Below, piece by piece: positions 1 to 8,030 of a DNA stretch of 34,312 bases. The position numbers were made by a program, and so were the translations under genes. The notes below the pieces were generated by a model. It worked only from the letters and a program-made list of their open reading frames with translations. It was not told the DNA's origin and did no database searches. How positions within the stretch are numbered: position 1 is the stretch's first letter; each line of letters begins with the position of its first letter. The stretch lies in the IMG/VR virus record IMGVR_UViG_3300002835_000611, positions 1-34,312 of that record; one strand, 5' to 3'. Source of the DNA: a virus.

Positions 1-770
1 ATTACAATCTCTTTGATTATTGTATTCTCTGAGTCAGGAACTATAAAGCTGCATTTTATTCCTAATGACTTCATTACCATTGTATCTTTAAGACTAGATG
101 CTATTATAAGACAATGTCCTTCTTCTAATTGGTCAGATCCTTGTAGATAATCTTTGATCTTTATAAACTTATGCTCCTTTACATTCGGTTGATATATTTT
201 GTATAAAGTACCTTCAGCAGTAAAGTAACCATATAATAGTAATCCCTTAATTTCTAAACTCTTAAGCTCACCGTCTTCTTCTTTAGACATTGTATAGCTT
301 TCTAAGGGTTTTATATTATATCGCTCAAGTAATAAAGATGAGATGTTAAACTGAGACCAGAATTTTTGATCGCGTGCGGTCCATTTTCTTATCTTATGAC
401 TAGTAACTTTAAACCTACTTCTCACCTTAAATTCGGTAATCTTATGAGCATCACCATTATTTAGGAGAATGTAATTGTTATAGTCTTCTATAATCTTTTC
501 TCTAGCTGTGTGGTAGTCTATAGAAAATAGTTCTTGAACAAGCTTTATTGGACCACCACCCTTACCTGTAGAGAAGTCTTTAAATACATACTTATTAGTC
601 TTCTCAAATACGTAGATGCACATACTAGGTGTCTTATCTTTTGAATTAAACACCGAGTTGATCTTAATACTTTGTCCTGTAAGTTTTTCTGTAAGCTTAC
701 AGTAGTGTTCAAACATCCACGTATCCGGAACATTTTTACATGTTTGTAAAAGATATTTCGTGGATAGCAT
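1..770 (-). CDS. dnaG: DnaG-type primase, 5' part (C-terminus outside window)
   Basis: The frame is open from the ATG at 770 to the window edge (256 codons). It would make RNA primers for phage DNA replication. Residues about 50-85 look like the CHC2 zinc-binding domain: the KDFSTGKGGGPIKLVQEL stretch matches the CFxCGKGGDxIxFV region of DnaG, but the expected cysteines are mostly missing (only one C, in PSMCIYVF). Around residues 215-250, GHCLIIASSLKDTMVMKSLG resembles a TOPRIM strand-helix seen in phage DnaG proteins, with S where E is often found. It is the most downstream gene of the minus-strand replication block, after the SSB-like and Sak4-like genes. The start was chosen because it is the first ATG after the hairpin at 781-801. 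The family call is fairly safe; activity of the degenerate zinc domain is uncertain. Confidence 0.75.
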   Translation of the reverse strand, partial: MLSTKYLLQTCKNVPDTWMFEHYCKLTEKLTGQSIKINSVFNSKDKTPSMCIYVFEKTNKYVFKDFSTGKGGGPIKLVQELFSIDYHTAREKIIEDYNNYILLNNGDAHKITEFKVRSRFKVTSHKIRKWTARDQKFWSQFNISSLLLERYNIKPLESYTMSKEEDGELKSLEIKGLLLYGYFTAEGTLYKIYQPNVKEHKFIKIKDYLQGSDQLEEGHCLIIASSLKDTMVMKSLGIKCSFIVPDSENTIIKEIV

Positions 771-775
771 AGACA

Positions 776-803
776 AAATAGGGGTGAGAAACTCCCACCC
801 CTT
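776..803 (-). terminator. Hairpin between SSB-like and primase genes
   Basis: Inverted repeat GGGGTG/CACCCC (781-786 and 796-801), with short T-rich tracts on both sides. On the minus strand it lies 20 nt after the SSB-like stop and 11 nt before the primase ATG, so it may partly terminate or attenuate transcription into the primase gene. Confidence 0.55.
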
Positions 804-823
804 TTGTTTTAAATGTTAATGTA

Positions 824-1519
824 TTAGAGTTCGAATCCTGTTGGTTTCCAGTTTTCTGATTTAGAAGCTGCTGGAGCATCCCAACCTGATACAGGTTCAT
901 CTGCTTTCTTTGTATCGTCTTGCACATGCTTTTCATATGCAAACTTTGTTACAGCATCTGCTTTTTCTAGTGGTGCAAAATTAACTGTAGATACTGATCT
1001 ATCATATTTTGGTAGATAGAGAGTGTAATCTTTGTTGCCATCATCTTTTAGATATGCAGAACCACCAATGCACCAGTTTAGAAATACTCCGTTATTAAGA
1101 AACTTTGATGCAGCTGCTACAAAATCTTCAATGCTCTCAGATTCGATATTATCAATTTCAGTTCTTACACCTAATGCTTCTGCTAAAGAAACAATGTCAC
1201 GTAAAATCTGACGGTCTCTTGAAACAGGGTAACCAGATTTAGTCACCATATCTTTATATGAGTATTGTGAGAACTTAACGCGTGCCACTTGACCTTTTGC
1301 ACGACCTAGTTCAGGTTTCTCTGAGTTATAATAAAACCCTTCAAACTCTGGACCTAGATCTTCTCCTTCTAGATTCATTATAAGAAACAATGCATCGGGA
1401 TTAGACTTTTGTTGCTGAACAAATATGCTGTTCACTTTAGCTTTAATGTTGCTAGGTCTAAAAATTTTGGGTGTCTTACCACCACTTTTCTGTGTTTGGA
1501 TGTCCTTTGTTGTTAACAT
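824..1519 (-). CDS. Probable phage single-stranded DNA-binding protein
   Basis: 231 aa. The body (residues about 20-190) is a mixed beta protein with the stretches IFVQQQKSNPDALFLIMNLE and GQVARVKFSQYSYKDM, followed by a low-complexity acidic/aromatic tail (about 200-231, DEPVSGWDAPAASKSENW...). A flexible tail after a compact domain is usual for SSBs. It lies between the Sak4-like ATPase and the primase; a Sak4 gene beside an SSB gene is a recurrent phage arrangement. No motif proves ssDNA binding, so the call rests on layout and context. No membrane segment or signal peptide is seen. Confidence 0.5.
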   Translation of the reverse strand: MLTTKDIQTQKSGGKTPKIFRPSNIKAKVNSIFVQQQKSNPDALFLIMNLEGEDLGPEFEGFYYNSEKPELGRAKGQVARVKFSQYSYKDMVTKSGYPVSRDRQILRDIVSLAEALGVRTEIDNIESESIEDFVAAASKFLNNGVFLNWCIGGSAYLKDDGNKDYTLYLPKYDRSVSTVNFAPLEKADAVTKFAYEKHVQDDTKKADEPVSGWDAPAASKSENWKPTGFEL

Positions 1520-1540
1520 GATTGATAGTTTATAAAGTTA

Positions 1541-2224
1541 TTAATTCTCATAAGCAATGATTGCTTCTCTTACAAATTGCAAATCGTTTGGAATCTCGAA
1601 GGTAGTAAACATACCCTTTGGACTTTTACAGGTGTTCTCACTATTATTCTGCGTCTCAAATACATAACGTAACTCTCCTTCTTTATTCTTCTTCACTTTG
1701 CCGAACAAAACTATGGAAAATAATCCTTCCAACGTCAACTTTTCGTCAACCATTTTTCCAATAGTTTTTGCTTTCACTCTACGCTTACCTTCTAGGTCAG
1801 TAGATTCTTCAGCGTGTGTAAGATAGAATACCATAAGATCGTCACGCATTAAAATAGGAAGCTTTGCAATGTGAGCTAGAGCAGCACCCATCTGGGTAAA
1901 CTTCTCATAACCTTTCTCGCTAGCTCTTCCAAAATATTCAAATGCACTCATATACTGAAAGTCATCAATAACAATGTTTTTAATCTCTTTACGCTCATTG
2001 TTAATAATCTTCAGAACTGCTTCAATATCAGCAGGTTTTGATACAGCTGCTACATTACCTTTCTTGGTGGCAATGTCAAATTGCGTGTACTTTTTTTTCC
2101 ATCCTTTAAACGGAAGAGGTTTGTTTGCTACGTTGATGATAAATGTTTCTTCTGGTTTCAGATTCTCAATCGAGGTAGACTTACCCGATCCAGACTCTGC
2201 GATGATGAGGATACTTTGTGCCAT
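1541..2224 (-). CDS. Sak4-like RecA/AAA-type ATPase
   Basis: 227 aa, the usual size for Sak4-type phage recombination ATPases. A P-loop is visible at residues 9-17 (AESGSGKST), directly after the first strand, and a Walker B strand at 83-88 (NIVIDD). FYLTHAEE near residue 135 and the VKAKTIGKMVDEKL segment are typical of the phage nucleotide-binding family with a lysine-rich DNA-facing side. The expected role is loading or exchange of phage single-strand binding and annealing proteins during recombination-dependent replication. It is 21 nt upstream of the SSB-like gene and 2 nt from the preceding gene, so surely one transcript. Alternative: a generic RecA-fold ATPase of unknown role. Confidence 0.75.
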   Translation of the reverse strand: MAQSILIIAESGSGKSTSIENLKPEETFIINVANKPLPFKGWKKKYTQFDIATKKGNVAAVSKPADIEAVLKIINNERKEIKNIVIDDFQYMSAFEYFGRASEKGYEKFTQMGAALAHIAKLPILMRDDLMVFYLTHAEESTDLEGKRRVKAKTIGKMVDEKLTLEGLFSIVLFGKVKKNKEGELRYVFETQNNSENTCKSPKGMFTTFEIPNDLQFVREAIIAYEN

Positions 2225-2226
2225 TG

Positions 2227-2772
2227 TTATTGTTTATTTGATTTTTTGATGAGATCGTTTAACCACTGCTTATTACTCTCTGGAACACGTAAGTCAATAC
2301 AAGCTCTATCTCTTGCTGTTAACTCAGAATAGTGACAGTCAGGATATTCTTCATCTGTTGGTTGTGGTAATTCTATATTTTGACTACTTGTACTTTTAGA
2401 TTCTTTTGGTACATCTACAAGGATGAGAGTATCAAGAGGAACTAGATAGCGATCAGCTCCTGACTTCTGTAAATGATTAACATATGCTTGTTTATAATCT
2501 GCTCTATACGGAAGATAATAAAGTGTAGGTTCAGTGTTCAGAGGTAGGTTATCACCATCTGTTAACTCAATGTATACACCTTCTGTCTTTGTTAATTCTG
2601 AGTCAAACATTCCTACAACCAGTTCAGATACTATTCTGTCCGTAGGGATGTACGCCATCTTAATCTTAAAGAATGGCGGTTCCATAAATCCTAATCGTTT
2701 AAAGTTGTCCATATTCCTTTCTCTAAGGATGGACTCTGCTACTTTTCTTTCCATTTTGTTTTGTGTTTTCAT
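2227..2772 (-). CDS. Unknown protein of the replication block
   Basis: 181 aa, not recognised. The first 20 residues are basic, the middle is beta-rich (TLYYLPYRADYKQAYVNHL, YLVPLDTLILVDVP), then comes a serine/proline linker and a C-terminal piece with YSELTARDRACIDLRVPES and WLNDLI. That last pattern (LTARDxxAIxLRVPxSxxxWLDxMI) recurs at the ends of otherwise unrelated phage proteins. The gene lies between DnaB and the Sak4-like ATPase with 2-8 nt gaps, so a replication or recombination accessory role is likely but unproven. Confidence 0.7.
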   Translation of the reverse strand: MKTQNKMERKVAESILRERNMDNFKRLGFMEPPFFKIKMAYIPTDRIVSELVVGMFDSELTKTEGVYIELTDGDNLPLNTEPTLYYLPYRADYKQAYVNHLQKSGADRYLVPLDTLILVDVPKESKSTSSQNIELPQPTDEEYPDCHYSELTARDRACIDLRVPESNKQWLNDLIKKSNKQ

Positions 2773-2780
2773 TTTGATGT

Positions 2781-3725
2781 TTATTTGGGTCTTATTGCTG
2801 TTGGTGGAGCATCCATATCATATATCATCATACGATCAAATTCTGCACGCATAAAGGATAACTGATTAGATTCTCCGTGTCTATTTTTTAAATAGTGTAC
2901 TACTAAAGTTGATTTATCTCTTATTGTATACTTGAGTGGACCATATTGTGTAAGACCGTGTTTGAATGGATTGTTAATTCCAAGAACAAGATCTGCGTGT
3001 TGCAACAATGCATCACCTCCATATATATCTGAATCAAGTAGGTAGTTACCAAAAGTTCCAGGTTTTAATCTTTCAACACTTTCACAATCTCTATTGAGCT
3101 GTGTCAGGACTATAAAGATAACCTTAAATCTCTTAAGTTCCGTCATCATTTTGGATAAATTATGAAGAGTTTCAAAACTATCCTTTTCTGATGCATCCTT
3201 TCTCACCAAAATAGAGTGATCTATAGTGACAATCAAGGGTTTATTAAAGTCTATTAAAGCTTGTTCTATATCCTTACGTATCTGCTTTACAGATCCGGGT
3301 TGTTCTATGATATAGATGTCTTTATTCTTATTGTTTTCTACATAACTAAGTACTGCTTGCACTTCTGCATCGCTCACCTCATCAAATACGCTGGCAAGTT
3401 TTGTAGACTGTACTCCTGTTTTTGCAGAAAACTCTCGCATTGCTGTATGCTTTGCTAACATTTCAAATTGAAAGTCTAACACTGCAAAGTCTTGATCTGG
3501 ATTAAGTTTATGTGCTTCTCTTGTTATAAGATTAGCAAGCATTGTTTTACCACCTCCAGGTCTACCACCTATTACAATAATGTTGTTCCATTCTAATCCG
3601 TTAAATGTTGCACGATTCATTTTTTCCCAAGGAGTCTTGATGCTTTTTTCTTCACCGCTTCTCCTCTTATGAATGTAATCAATTGCACTACTATAAGCTT
3701 CACTAATGTGTATCCTTTTGCTCAT
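2781..3725 (-). CDS. dnaB: DnaB-type replicative helicase (C-terminal ATPase domain)
   Basis: 314 aa. It matches only the RecA-fold C-terminal half of DnaB; the N-terminal primase-binding domain of the usual 450-aa protein is absent. Walker A is GGRPGGGKT at 53-61, followed by ANLITREAHKLNPDQDFAVLDFQ, typical of DnaB. The Walker B strand is LIVTIDHSILV, and near the C-terminus YGGDALLQHADLVLGI and VHYLKNRHGES match motifs H3/H4 and the KxRxG arginine-finger region. It would form the 5'-3' helicase ring at the phage fork. The start overlaps the small membrane-protein gene by 23 nt. Confidence 0.88.
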   Translation of the reverse strand: MSKRIHISEAYSSAIDYIHKRRSGEEKSIKTPWEKMNRATFNGLEWNNIIVIGGRPGGGKTMLANLITREAHKLNPDQDFAVLDFQFEMLAKHTAMREFSAKTGVQSTKLASVFDEVSDAEVQAVLSYVENNKNKDIYIIEQPGSVKQIRKDIEQALIDFNKPLIVTIDHSILVRKDASEKDSFETLHNLSKMMTELKRFKVIFIVLTQLNRDCESVERLKPGTFGNYLLDSDIYGGDALLQHADLVLGINNPFKHGLTQYGPLKYTIRDKSTLVVHYLKNRHGESNQLSFMRAEFDRMMIYDMDAPPTAIRPK

Positions 3726-3918
3726 CTTTTTCGTCTGGTTCTATTCCTGTTAATTTATATACAAATATAAGGCAATGTGACATACCAAGTATCGATATTT
3801 CTATAAGTATATACTTGATAAATCCAATATCAATAATCAAAAAATCTACAAGTTTCCAGTTTATAATTGAGAAAAGGATAGATATAATCAATCTGTGTAT
3901 CCACTCTGGTAGTCTCAT
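3703..3918 (-). CDS. Small hydrophobic membrane protein
   Basis: 71 aa with two predicted hydrophobic stretches (residues about 9-33, IISILFSIINWKLVDFLIID..., and about 36-57) and a charged C-terminus (EPDEKDEQKDTH). It abuts the following gene (the stop of 3919 is one base away) and overlaps the helicase start by 23 nt, which supports translation. Function unknown; a membrane anchor for the replication complex is possible but not shown. Confidence 0.5.
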   Translation of the reverse strand: MRLPEWIHRLIISILFSIINWKLVDFLIIDIGFIKYILIEISILGMSHCLIFVYKLTGIEPDEKDEQKDTH

Positions 3919-4503
3919 TTATAATACTTTATGGGTTTCTACACTTGTTGGTATATGATCATCACCTTCTTTTATCATATCACAATAAGATGCTAATGTG
4001 GATATAACTATGTTCTTTTCTGTTTTTGCTATAAAGTAACCAGATGTCTTCATATACTTATAAGACTGAGATTCATATTCTGATACATACTTTTTAGCAG
4101 CTTTGATAATAGTATCCCAGTCATAATCGTAGTTTAAATGAAACCACAAGAACTTCTTTTCCAACTCCTTTACAGGGACTCTTGATGGATATCCTGAAGG
4201 TAACATACCTTTTGGAAATACCTCTCTATATTCTTTTACTCTTTCGAGCTCATCATCTGAAAGTTTCACATTACGTGTAACCTTCCCAGCAGAAGACTTA
4301 AACGTTGCTTCAAACTTTTCTACCACTTCAACTGCTTTGTTAGTCAGCTTGCTGTCTTGTATATATCCTGTTGACTCTAACTTCTTTAGCTCATACTGCA
4401 AAGTGGGAATCTTTGGAATTTGTTTGTGGTAGATAGAAAGGAGTGTATAAAACTCATTAGGTGTCAGATTTAGGTTTGTTATGTAATCAAACAGCATCAA
4501 CAT
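3919..4503 (-). CDS. Probable DNA-binding protein with winged-helix-like N-terminus
   Basis: 194 aa. Residues about 10-60 (LNLTPNEFYTLLSIYHKQIP, LQYELKKLESTGYIQDSKLT) read like a winged helix of the replication-initiator or MarR type. The central part has EYREVFPKGMLPSGYPSRVPVKELEKKF, and a helical region follows (WDTIIKAAKKYVSEY). The combination is reminiscent of phage replication proteins but no exact family is claimed. It overlaps the DnaA domain IV-like gene by 17 nt, so the two are translated together. Confidence 0.6.
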   Translation of the reverse strand: MLMLFDYITNLNLTPNEFYTLLSIYHKQIPKIPTLQYELKKLESTGYIQDSKLTNKAVEVVEKFEATFKSSAGKVTRNVKLSDDELERVKEYREVFPKGMLPSGYPSRVPVKELEKKFLWFHLNYDYDWDTIIKAAKKYVSEYESQSYKYMKTSGYFIAKTEKNIVISTLASYCDMIKEGDDHIPTSVETHKVL

Positions 4504-4951
4504 GTTGTTCTTTATTTAAAGCGTCAAAAATAATTTTGTAAAAGTTCCTGAATCTTTCATCAGTCTCCAGCAGTTGATCTGCTCTTTTGTTCATATGAAG
4601 AATACTTGTGTGATCACGTTTGATATGTCTAGCTACAGCAACCAGACTAAATCCCAACACTTTACAAGCAATGTGACAAAATACACATCTCACTTCTACA
4701 TACTCTCCTTTTCTTGAGTTGGTTCTCATTGGGTTTTTGTCCAAAGGAATTGGGACAACTTTCAGTAAATTGTTTTCTAAAATATCAAGACTAATTATCT
4801 TATTGATTGGTCCATTTTCCAAGTAGGACATCTTAAGATTCTCAATTTTGATAGTTGCGTGCATACCAGTTTTTTCAAATAGTTCCTCTATAAAAGCTTT
4901 GCTCATCTTATAAGCAAGTCTTTGTTGGTACTCTTTGGTCGAAAGCATCAT
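4487..4951 (-). CDS. DnaA domain IV-like DNA-binding protein
   Basis: 154 aa. The C-terminal half (about 84-130) matches the double-stranded DNA-binding domain IV of DnaA: YVEVRCVFCHIACKVLGFSL, then VARHIKRDHTSILHMNKRAD, where DHTSILH at 113-119 corresponds to the DnaA signature RDHTTVLH. The AAA+ domain of DnaA is absent; the N-terminal 80 residues are unrecognised. A phage protein with this domain could bind DnaA-box-like sites at the phage origin. A perfect DnaA box occurs at 28346-28354. This is the first gene of the leftward replication operon and faces the divergent rightward block. Confidence 0.72.
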   Translation of the reverse strand: MMLSTKEYQQRLAYKMSKAFIEELFEKTGMHATIKIENLKMSYLENGPINKIISLDILENNLLKVVPIPLDKNPMRTNSRKGEYVEVRCVFCHIACKVLGFSLVAVARHIKRDHTSILHMNKRADQLLETDERFRNFYKIIFDALNKEQHVDAV

Positions 4952-5068
4952 AAATGCAGAAGGTTTAGGGGTTAATACATTGAAGATTCCAAAAAAATCG
5001 TTATATTATACTGTAGAGTATGCTCTGCATACACTATGTATATTTATATAGACGAAGGTACAGAATCA
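4952..5068. promoter_or_regulatory. Divergent intergenic control region
   Basis: This AT-rich stretch separates the leftward replication operon from the rightward lysis operon. It holds a 6-bp hairpin GTATGC-TCT-GCATAC (5018-5032) flanked by TATA-rich sequence (TTATATTATACTG and TGTATATTTATATAG) that could supply -10 boxes for both directions. No precise promoter can be assigned. Confidence 0.4.
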
Positions 5069-5179
5069 ATGAAATATTTACAAGTAATTCACAAAATATT
5101 TTTAAAGAACCATAACCTGTTGAATATAAGTGGGTTAGAGGTTGCTGTCCTGTCTATGGTTAAATGTTTCACCGCATAA
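5069..5179 (+). CDS. Possible 36-aa peptide, maybe a broken HTH protein
   Basis: An ATG-to-TAA frame of 36 codons (begins MKYLQVIHKIFLKNH, continues NLLNISGLEVAV). The NISGLE pattern is like the start of a small XRE-type helix-turn-helix protein, but the frame stops soon after. A truncated or frameshifted regulator, or chance, are both possible. It lies 21 nt upstream of the first clear lysis gene. Confidence 0.3.
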   Translation: MKYLQVIHKIFLKNHNLLNISGLEVAVLSMVKCFTA

Positions 5180-5200
5180 TGCGCTAAAACCCCATGGATT

Positions 5201-5530
5201 ATGTCCCAGCAAGATATCGCTACTAAACTAAAAATATGGCTGTTCCCGTCCCTAGTAACGATCTTAGGGACACTAATATGGAGAGATGTATCAGAGATGA
5301 AGTCTGATATTAAGGAACTGCTAGCACAGTCTAACATTGATAAAACTAGGATCGATAACCTAGAAAGACTGGTTTATAATGACAACAAAACAACTGCTAT
5401 GTTGTTGGAAACCAGTCCATTAGGAGAAGAACCTAAAGAAAATAATATATACTACGCATCTAAAGATCTGATTATCAATGAAAGCAAAAAGAAAAAGTTC
5501 AACATCTACCTTAAAAGAGTCACTTCTTAA
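5201..5530 (+). CDS. Small membrane protein with coiled coil, lysis operon
   Basis: 109 aa: an N-terminal hydrophobic helix (residues about 10-27, IWLFPSLVTILGTLIW), then a helical segment likely to form a coiled coil (DVSEMKSDIKELLAQSNIDKTRIDNLERLV), then a basic tail (INESKKKKFNIYLK). This layout is common in small proteins at the start of Bacteroidota phage lysis cassettes. It overlaps the next gene by 53 nt. It may be a holin partner or a spanin-like component; not certain. Confidence 0.65.
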   Translation: MSQQDIATKLKIWLFPSLVTILGTLIWRDVSEMKSDIKELLAQSNIDKTRIDNLERLVYNDNKTTAMLLETSPLGEEPKENNIYYASKDLIINESKKKKFNIYLKRVTS

Positions 5531-6143
5531 TCACTTGAAGGGTAATATCCATAACCTAATAGTGATTGTACTGATTCTTTTGGTGTTGTTACAACGTTGT
5601 AATGATCCTAAACCGCCTGGTACACCCACTGTAGTTCGTGATACAGTATGGGTGGTAAAGGATTCTACTATTTATTCTAGACCGCAGATTATTAAAACTA
5701 TTCCTATAGATGTTCCACGTGAAACAATCATTAAAGAATATCTACCCGATACTAACTATAATGCACTATTAAAACAATACGAAAGTGTTGTAAATGAACT
5801 ACTTACGAAGAACATCCAACGAGATAGTATATCTGTAGATTCAATCGGATACGTTAAAATTACAGATACGGTGCAGAAAAACATGGTGGTTGGTAGATCC
5901 ACCCAGGTGAATGTAAAGTATCCTATTATAAAGGAAACAATCACCTTACCTGCTCCTAAGACGAGACAGGTGTATGCTGGAGGTCAGATCTCAGGTAATT
6001 CTGCAGAACTGATTAATGGTATAAACGCAGGTTTGCTCTTGAAGAACAAGAGAGACCAAATCTATGGTGTATCAGTGGGACTTAATACTAGCGGACAAGT
6101 GTCTTATGGTTTACAATCCTACTGGAAAATTAAACTGAAATAA
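5478..6143 (+). CDS. Inner-membrane, periplasm-spanning lysis protein (spanin-like)
   Basis: 221 aa. A basic cytoplasmic N-terminus is followed by one strong transmembrane helix (about 24-40, IHNLIVIVLILLVLLQRC), a proline-rich stretch, a long segment rich in T/V/I with a probable coiled coil (YNALLKQYESVVNELLTKN), and a C-terminus of alternating hydrophobic residues ending GVSVGLNTSGQVSYG. A single N-terminal anchor with a large outside domain just before holin and endolysin genes fits an i-spanin-type role in disrupting the envelope. The identity is inferred from topology and position. Confidence 0.6.
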   Translation: MKAKRKSSTSTLKESLLNHLKGNIHNLIVIVLILLVLLQRCNDPKPPGTPTVVRDTVWVVKDSTIYSRPQIIKTIPIDVPRETIIKEYLPDTNYNALLKQYESVVNELLTKNIQRDSISVDSIGYVKITDTVQKNMVVGRSTQVNVKYPIIKETITLPAPKTRQVYAGGQISGNSAELINGINAGLLLKNKRDQIYGVSVGLNTSGQVSYGLQSYWKIKLK

Positions 6144-6144
6144 T

Positions 6145-6369
6145 ATGAAGTTCGGATTCAAACACTACTTTGCTCCCACTCCTAAACGCCTGCGCGTTTT
6201 GGGTGATAGTCTTGCAGCAGCTGGTACTTTTGGTGCTAGCATTGTCATTATGAATGGACATCCTTTAGCGGGAACCATTATTATGGTGGTAGCAGTGCTT
6301 GGTAAGTTCATTTCTAACTTCTTCACTGAAGAAACTATCGAGGTTAAACCTTCAAAGAAAAAGAAATGA
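6145..6369 (+). CDS. Putative holin
   Basis: 74 aa with two hydrophobic segments (about 20-37, GDSLAAAGTFGASIVIM, and about 40-60, PLAGTIIMVVAVLGKFISNFF) and a lysine-rich tail ending KPSKKKK. Size, topology and position directly before the amidase gene (4-nt overlap) fit a class II-type holin that opens the inner membrane for the endolysin. Confidence 0.68.
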   Translation: MKFGFKHYFAPTPKRLRVLGDSLAAAGTFGASIVIMNGHPLAGTIIMVVAVLGKFISNFFTEETIEVKPSKKKK

Positions 6370-7010
6370 ATCTGATCCAGACTCCTTTTCCTGAAAGTCA
6401 ATACATTAAGGAAGAGCATCCTAAATCTCAGATATATTTACATCACACTGCAGGTAATTCTGATGGTGTTAATGTATTTAAACACTGGGAAGCTAATAAA
6501 GAAAGGATTGCCACTTGTGTATCTATATCTGGTAAAGGATCTGTAGATGGACAAATAGTACAAGGATTTAGTTCTAAGTACTGGGCATTCCATCTAGGAT
6601 TAAAAGAAAGTACATTCCAGAAACATGGAGTTTCTTATAGAAGTCTTGATAGAATATCTATAGGAATAGAAATATGTAACTGGGGTCAATTAAAAAAAGT
6701 TGGTGGTAAGTATTTTAACTATGTTAATAGAGTGGTTCCTGAAGATGAGGTGATCCAATTAGATACCCCATACAAAGGATATGAATACTTCCACAACTAC
6801 ACTGATAAACAGATTGAATCTGTAAAAGATCTTCTACTTCTATGGAACAACCGCTATGGTATTCCATTAGATTACAATGAGGATATATGGGATGTGTCAA
6901 AACGTGCATTAAGAGGAGAGAAAGGAGTTTTCACTCACAATTCTGTCCGCACTGATAAGATAGACATCTACCCACATCCTAAGATGATTGAAATGCTTAA
7001 ATCTTTGTAA
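6366..7010 (+). CDS. N-acetylmuramoyl-L-alanine amidase (endolysin)
   Basis: 214 aa, Amidase_2/PGRP fold. Visible motifs in order: IYLHHTAGNSDG near residue 22 (first zinc histidine), the conserved core YWAFHLG near 75, SIGIEICNWGQ near 98, and FTHNSVRTDKIDIYPHP near 195, which supplies the last zinc ligand (H) and the K/D pair. It would cut the amide bond between muramic acid and the stem peptide to lyse the host. No signal peptide is seen, in line with release by the holin encoded just upstream. Confidence 0.88.
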   Translation: MNLIQTPFPESQYIKEEHPKSQIYLHHTAGNSDGVNVFKHWEANKERIATCVSISGKGSVDGQIVQGFSSKYWAFHLGLKESTFQKHGVSYRSLDRISIGIEICNWGQLKKVGGKYFNYVNRVVPEDEVIQLDTPYKGYEYFHNYTDKQIESVKDLLLLWNNRYGIPLDYNEDIWDVSKRALRGEKGVFTHNSVRTDKIDIYPHPKMIEMLKSL

Positions 7011-7081
7011 TGATAAAGAATAACATTTTATATGGCTGTGGTTGTGGTAAACCAAAACCTATTGCTAAACCCAAAAAATAA
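7010..7081 (+). CDS. 23-aa Cys/Gly/Lys-rich peptide
   Basis: A very short gene whose ATG overlaps the amidase TAA by one base (TAATG). The product has the core YGCGCGKPKP and a basic end. Tiny GCGCG-K peptides next to tail-fibre genes are frequent in crAss-like and other Bacteroidota phages; their role is unknown. Confidence 0.5.
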   Translation: MIKNNILYGCGCGKPKPIAKPKK

Positions 7082-7086
7082 TAACA

Positions 7087-7863
7087 ATGAAAAAAAGAGC
7101 ATTTGTAAGGTACAGTAAGCATGGAAAGATTGTACCTGGGAGTTTGATCCTGACATCAGGATCATATCCAAATGGACCCTCTACATGGAGTGAGGTTCCA
7201 GCAGACTTATGTTGTAACACTATTCAAGATGGTGGATACACATGCTGTATAGCAATACAAGCTATTGCAGATAGTGAAAGTGGAGAGTATGGTTTCACAT
7301 TACAGGTTAGAGATGGAGGATCTAATTTAACAGGAAGTATTCAATGGACACCTACAGTGAGTGAGAGTTTTTCTCTTGTTGCTGATGGAAGTAATTATGA
7401 TTTTGAATATGACTTGGAAGGTTTAATCCCTCACACTGTTTATTTATGTATAGACAATCCTTCTCAAATTCAAGATTTTGAGATTGGGTTTGGTCCTGGT
7501 ACAGCTGTAGCAATAAGCAATCTTCAAAAATTAGAAGGTATTGGTGAATGGGATGGTGATGATATGGCATTTACCTCTTTAGATTTTACAGGTATCACTA
7601 CAATGACAGAGTTATATAATGTAAGTACAGGATTGCAACATATAAACATTACAGGTTGTGTAAACTTGAATGATGTTGAGTTGAGTTATAATGCTTTAAC
7701 AGAAGCTTCTGTAGATCATGTTCTCATTACACTTGATGACAATGGTCTTAGTAATGGTTATGTTGATCTTAGTGGAGGCACTAATGCTATACCATCTGCT
7801 CTAGGTTTAGCAGCTCAAGCTAGTCTTGTAATAAAAGGATGGGCTGCATTTGTTAACCCTTAA
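7087..7863 (+). CDS. Appendage/adhesin protein with FVRYTKSGKIVPGS module and leucine-rich repeats
   Basis: 258 aa. Residues 1-43 form a module (RAFVRYSKHGKIVPGSLIL, later SYPNGP, W, EVPADLCC) shared with both halves of the protein at 8031. Residues about 50-150 are a beta-rich domain. From about 150, strands such as FTSLDFTGITTMTELYNV, LQHINITGC and LNDVELSYNALTEASV are leucine-rich repeats, and the end (NGYVDLSGGTNAIP, LVIKGWAAFVNP) is typical of secreted Bacteroidota LRR proteins. Probably a virion tail or receptor-binding appendage. No signal peptide. Confidence 0.65.
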   Translation: MKKRAFVRYSKHGKIVPGSLILTSGSYPNGPSTWSEVPADLCCNTIQDGGYTCCIAIQAIADSESGEYGFTLQVRDGGSNLTGSIQWTPTVSESFSLVADGSNYDFEYDLEGLIPHTVYLCIDNPSQIQDFEIGFGPGTAVAISNLQKLEGIGEWDGDDMAFTSLDFTGITTMTELYNVSTGLQHINITGCVNLNDVELSYNALTEASVDHVLITLDDNGLSNGYVDLSGGTNAIPSALGLAAQASLVIKGWAAFVNP

Positions 7864-7875
7864 AATTTAAACATC

Positions 7876-8019
7876 ATGCCAATTAAAAAAGTAACCCCAG
7901 AAGAACAAGCAATTAGAGATGCTAAAGATAAAAGAGTGTCTGACTACTTAAAAGAAGGTAAAACTATTGAAGAAGCTAGAGCTTTGGTAGAAGCTGCAAA
8001 AGCTCTGTCTAACGATTAA
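7876..8019 (+). CDS. Small charged helical protein
   Basis: 47 aa, largely helical and charged (TPEEQAIRDAKDKRVSDYLK, then GKTIEEARALVEAAKALSND). It lies between the two appendage genes with 11-12 nt gaps and an AAATTTAAACATC leader. No family recognised; possibly a small structural or chaperone-like partner of the appendage proteins. Confidence 0.6.
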   Translation: MPIKKVTPEEQAIRDAKDKRVSDYLKEGKTIEEARALVEAAKALSND

Positions 8020-8030
8020 AATTAATTATT

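Noticed and set aside
824-845. GTTCGAATCC near 830-840 (plus strand), like a T-arm
   Set aside because: It lies inside the 3' end of the SSB-like gene, has no matching T-stem or acceptor, and encodes the residues TGFEL on the minus strand.
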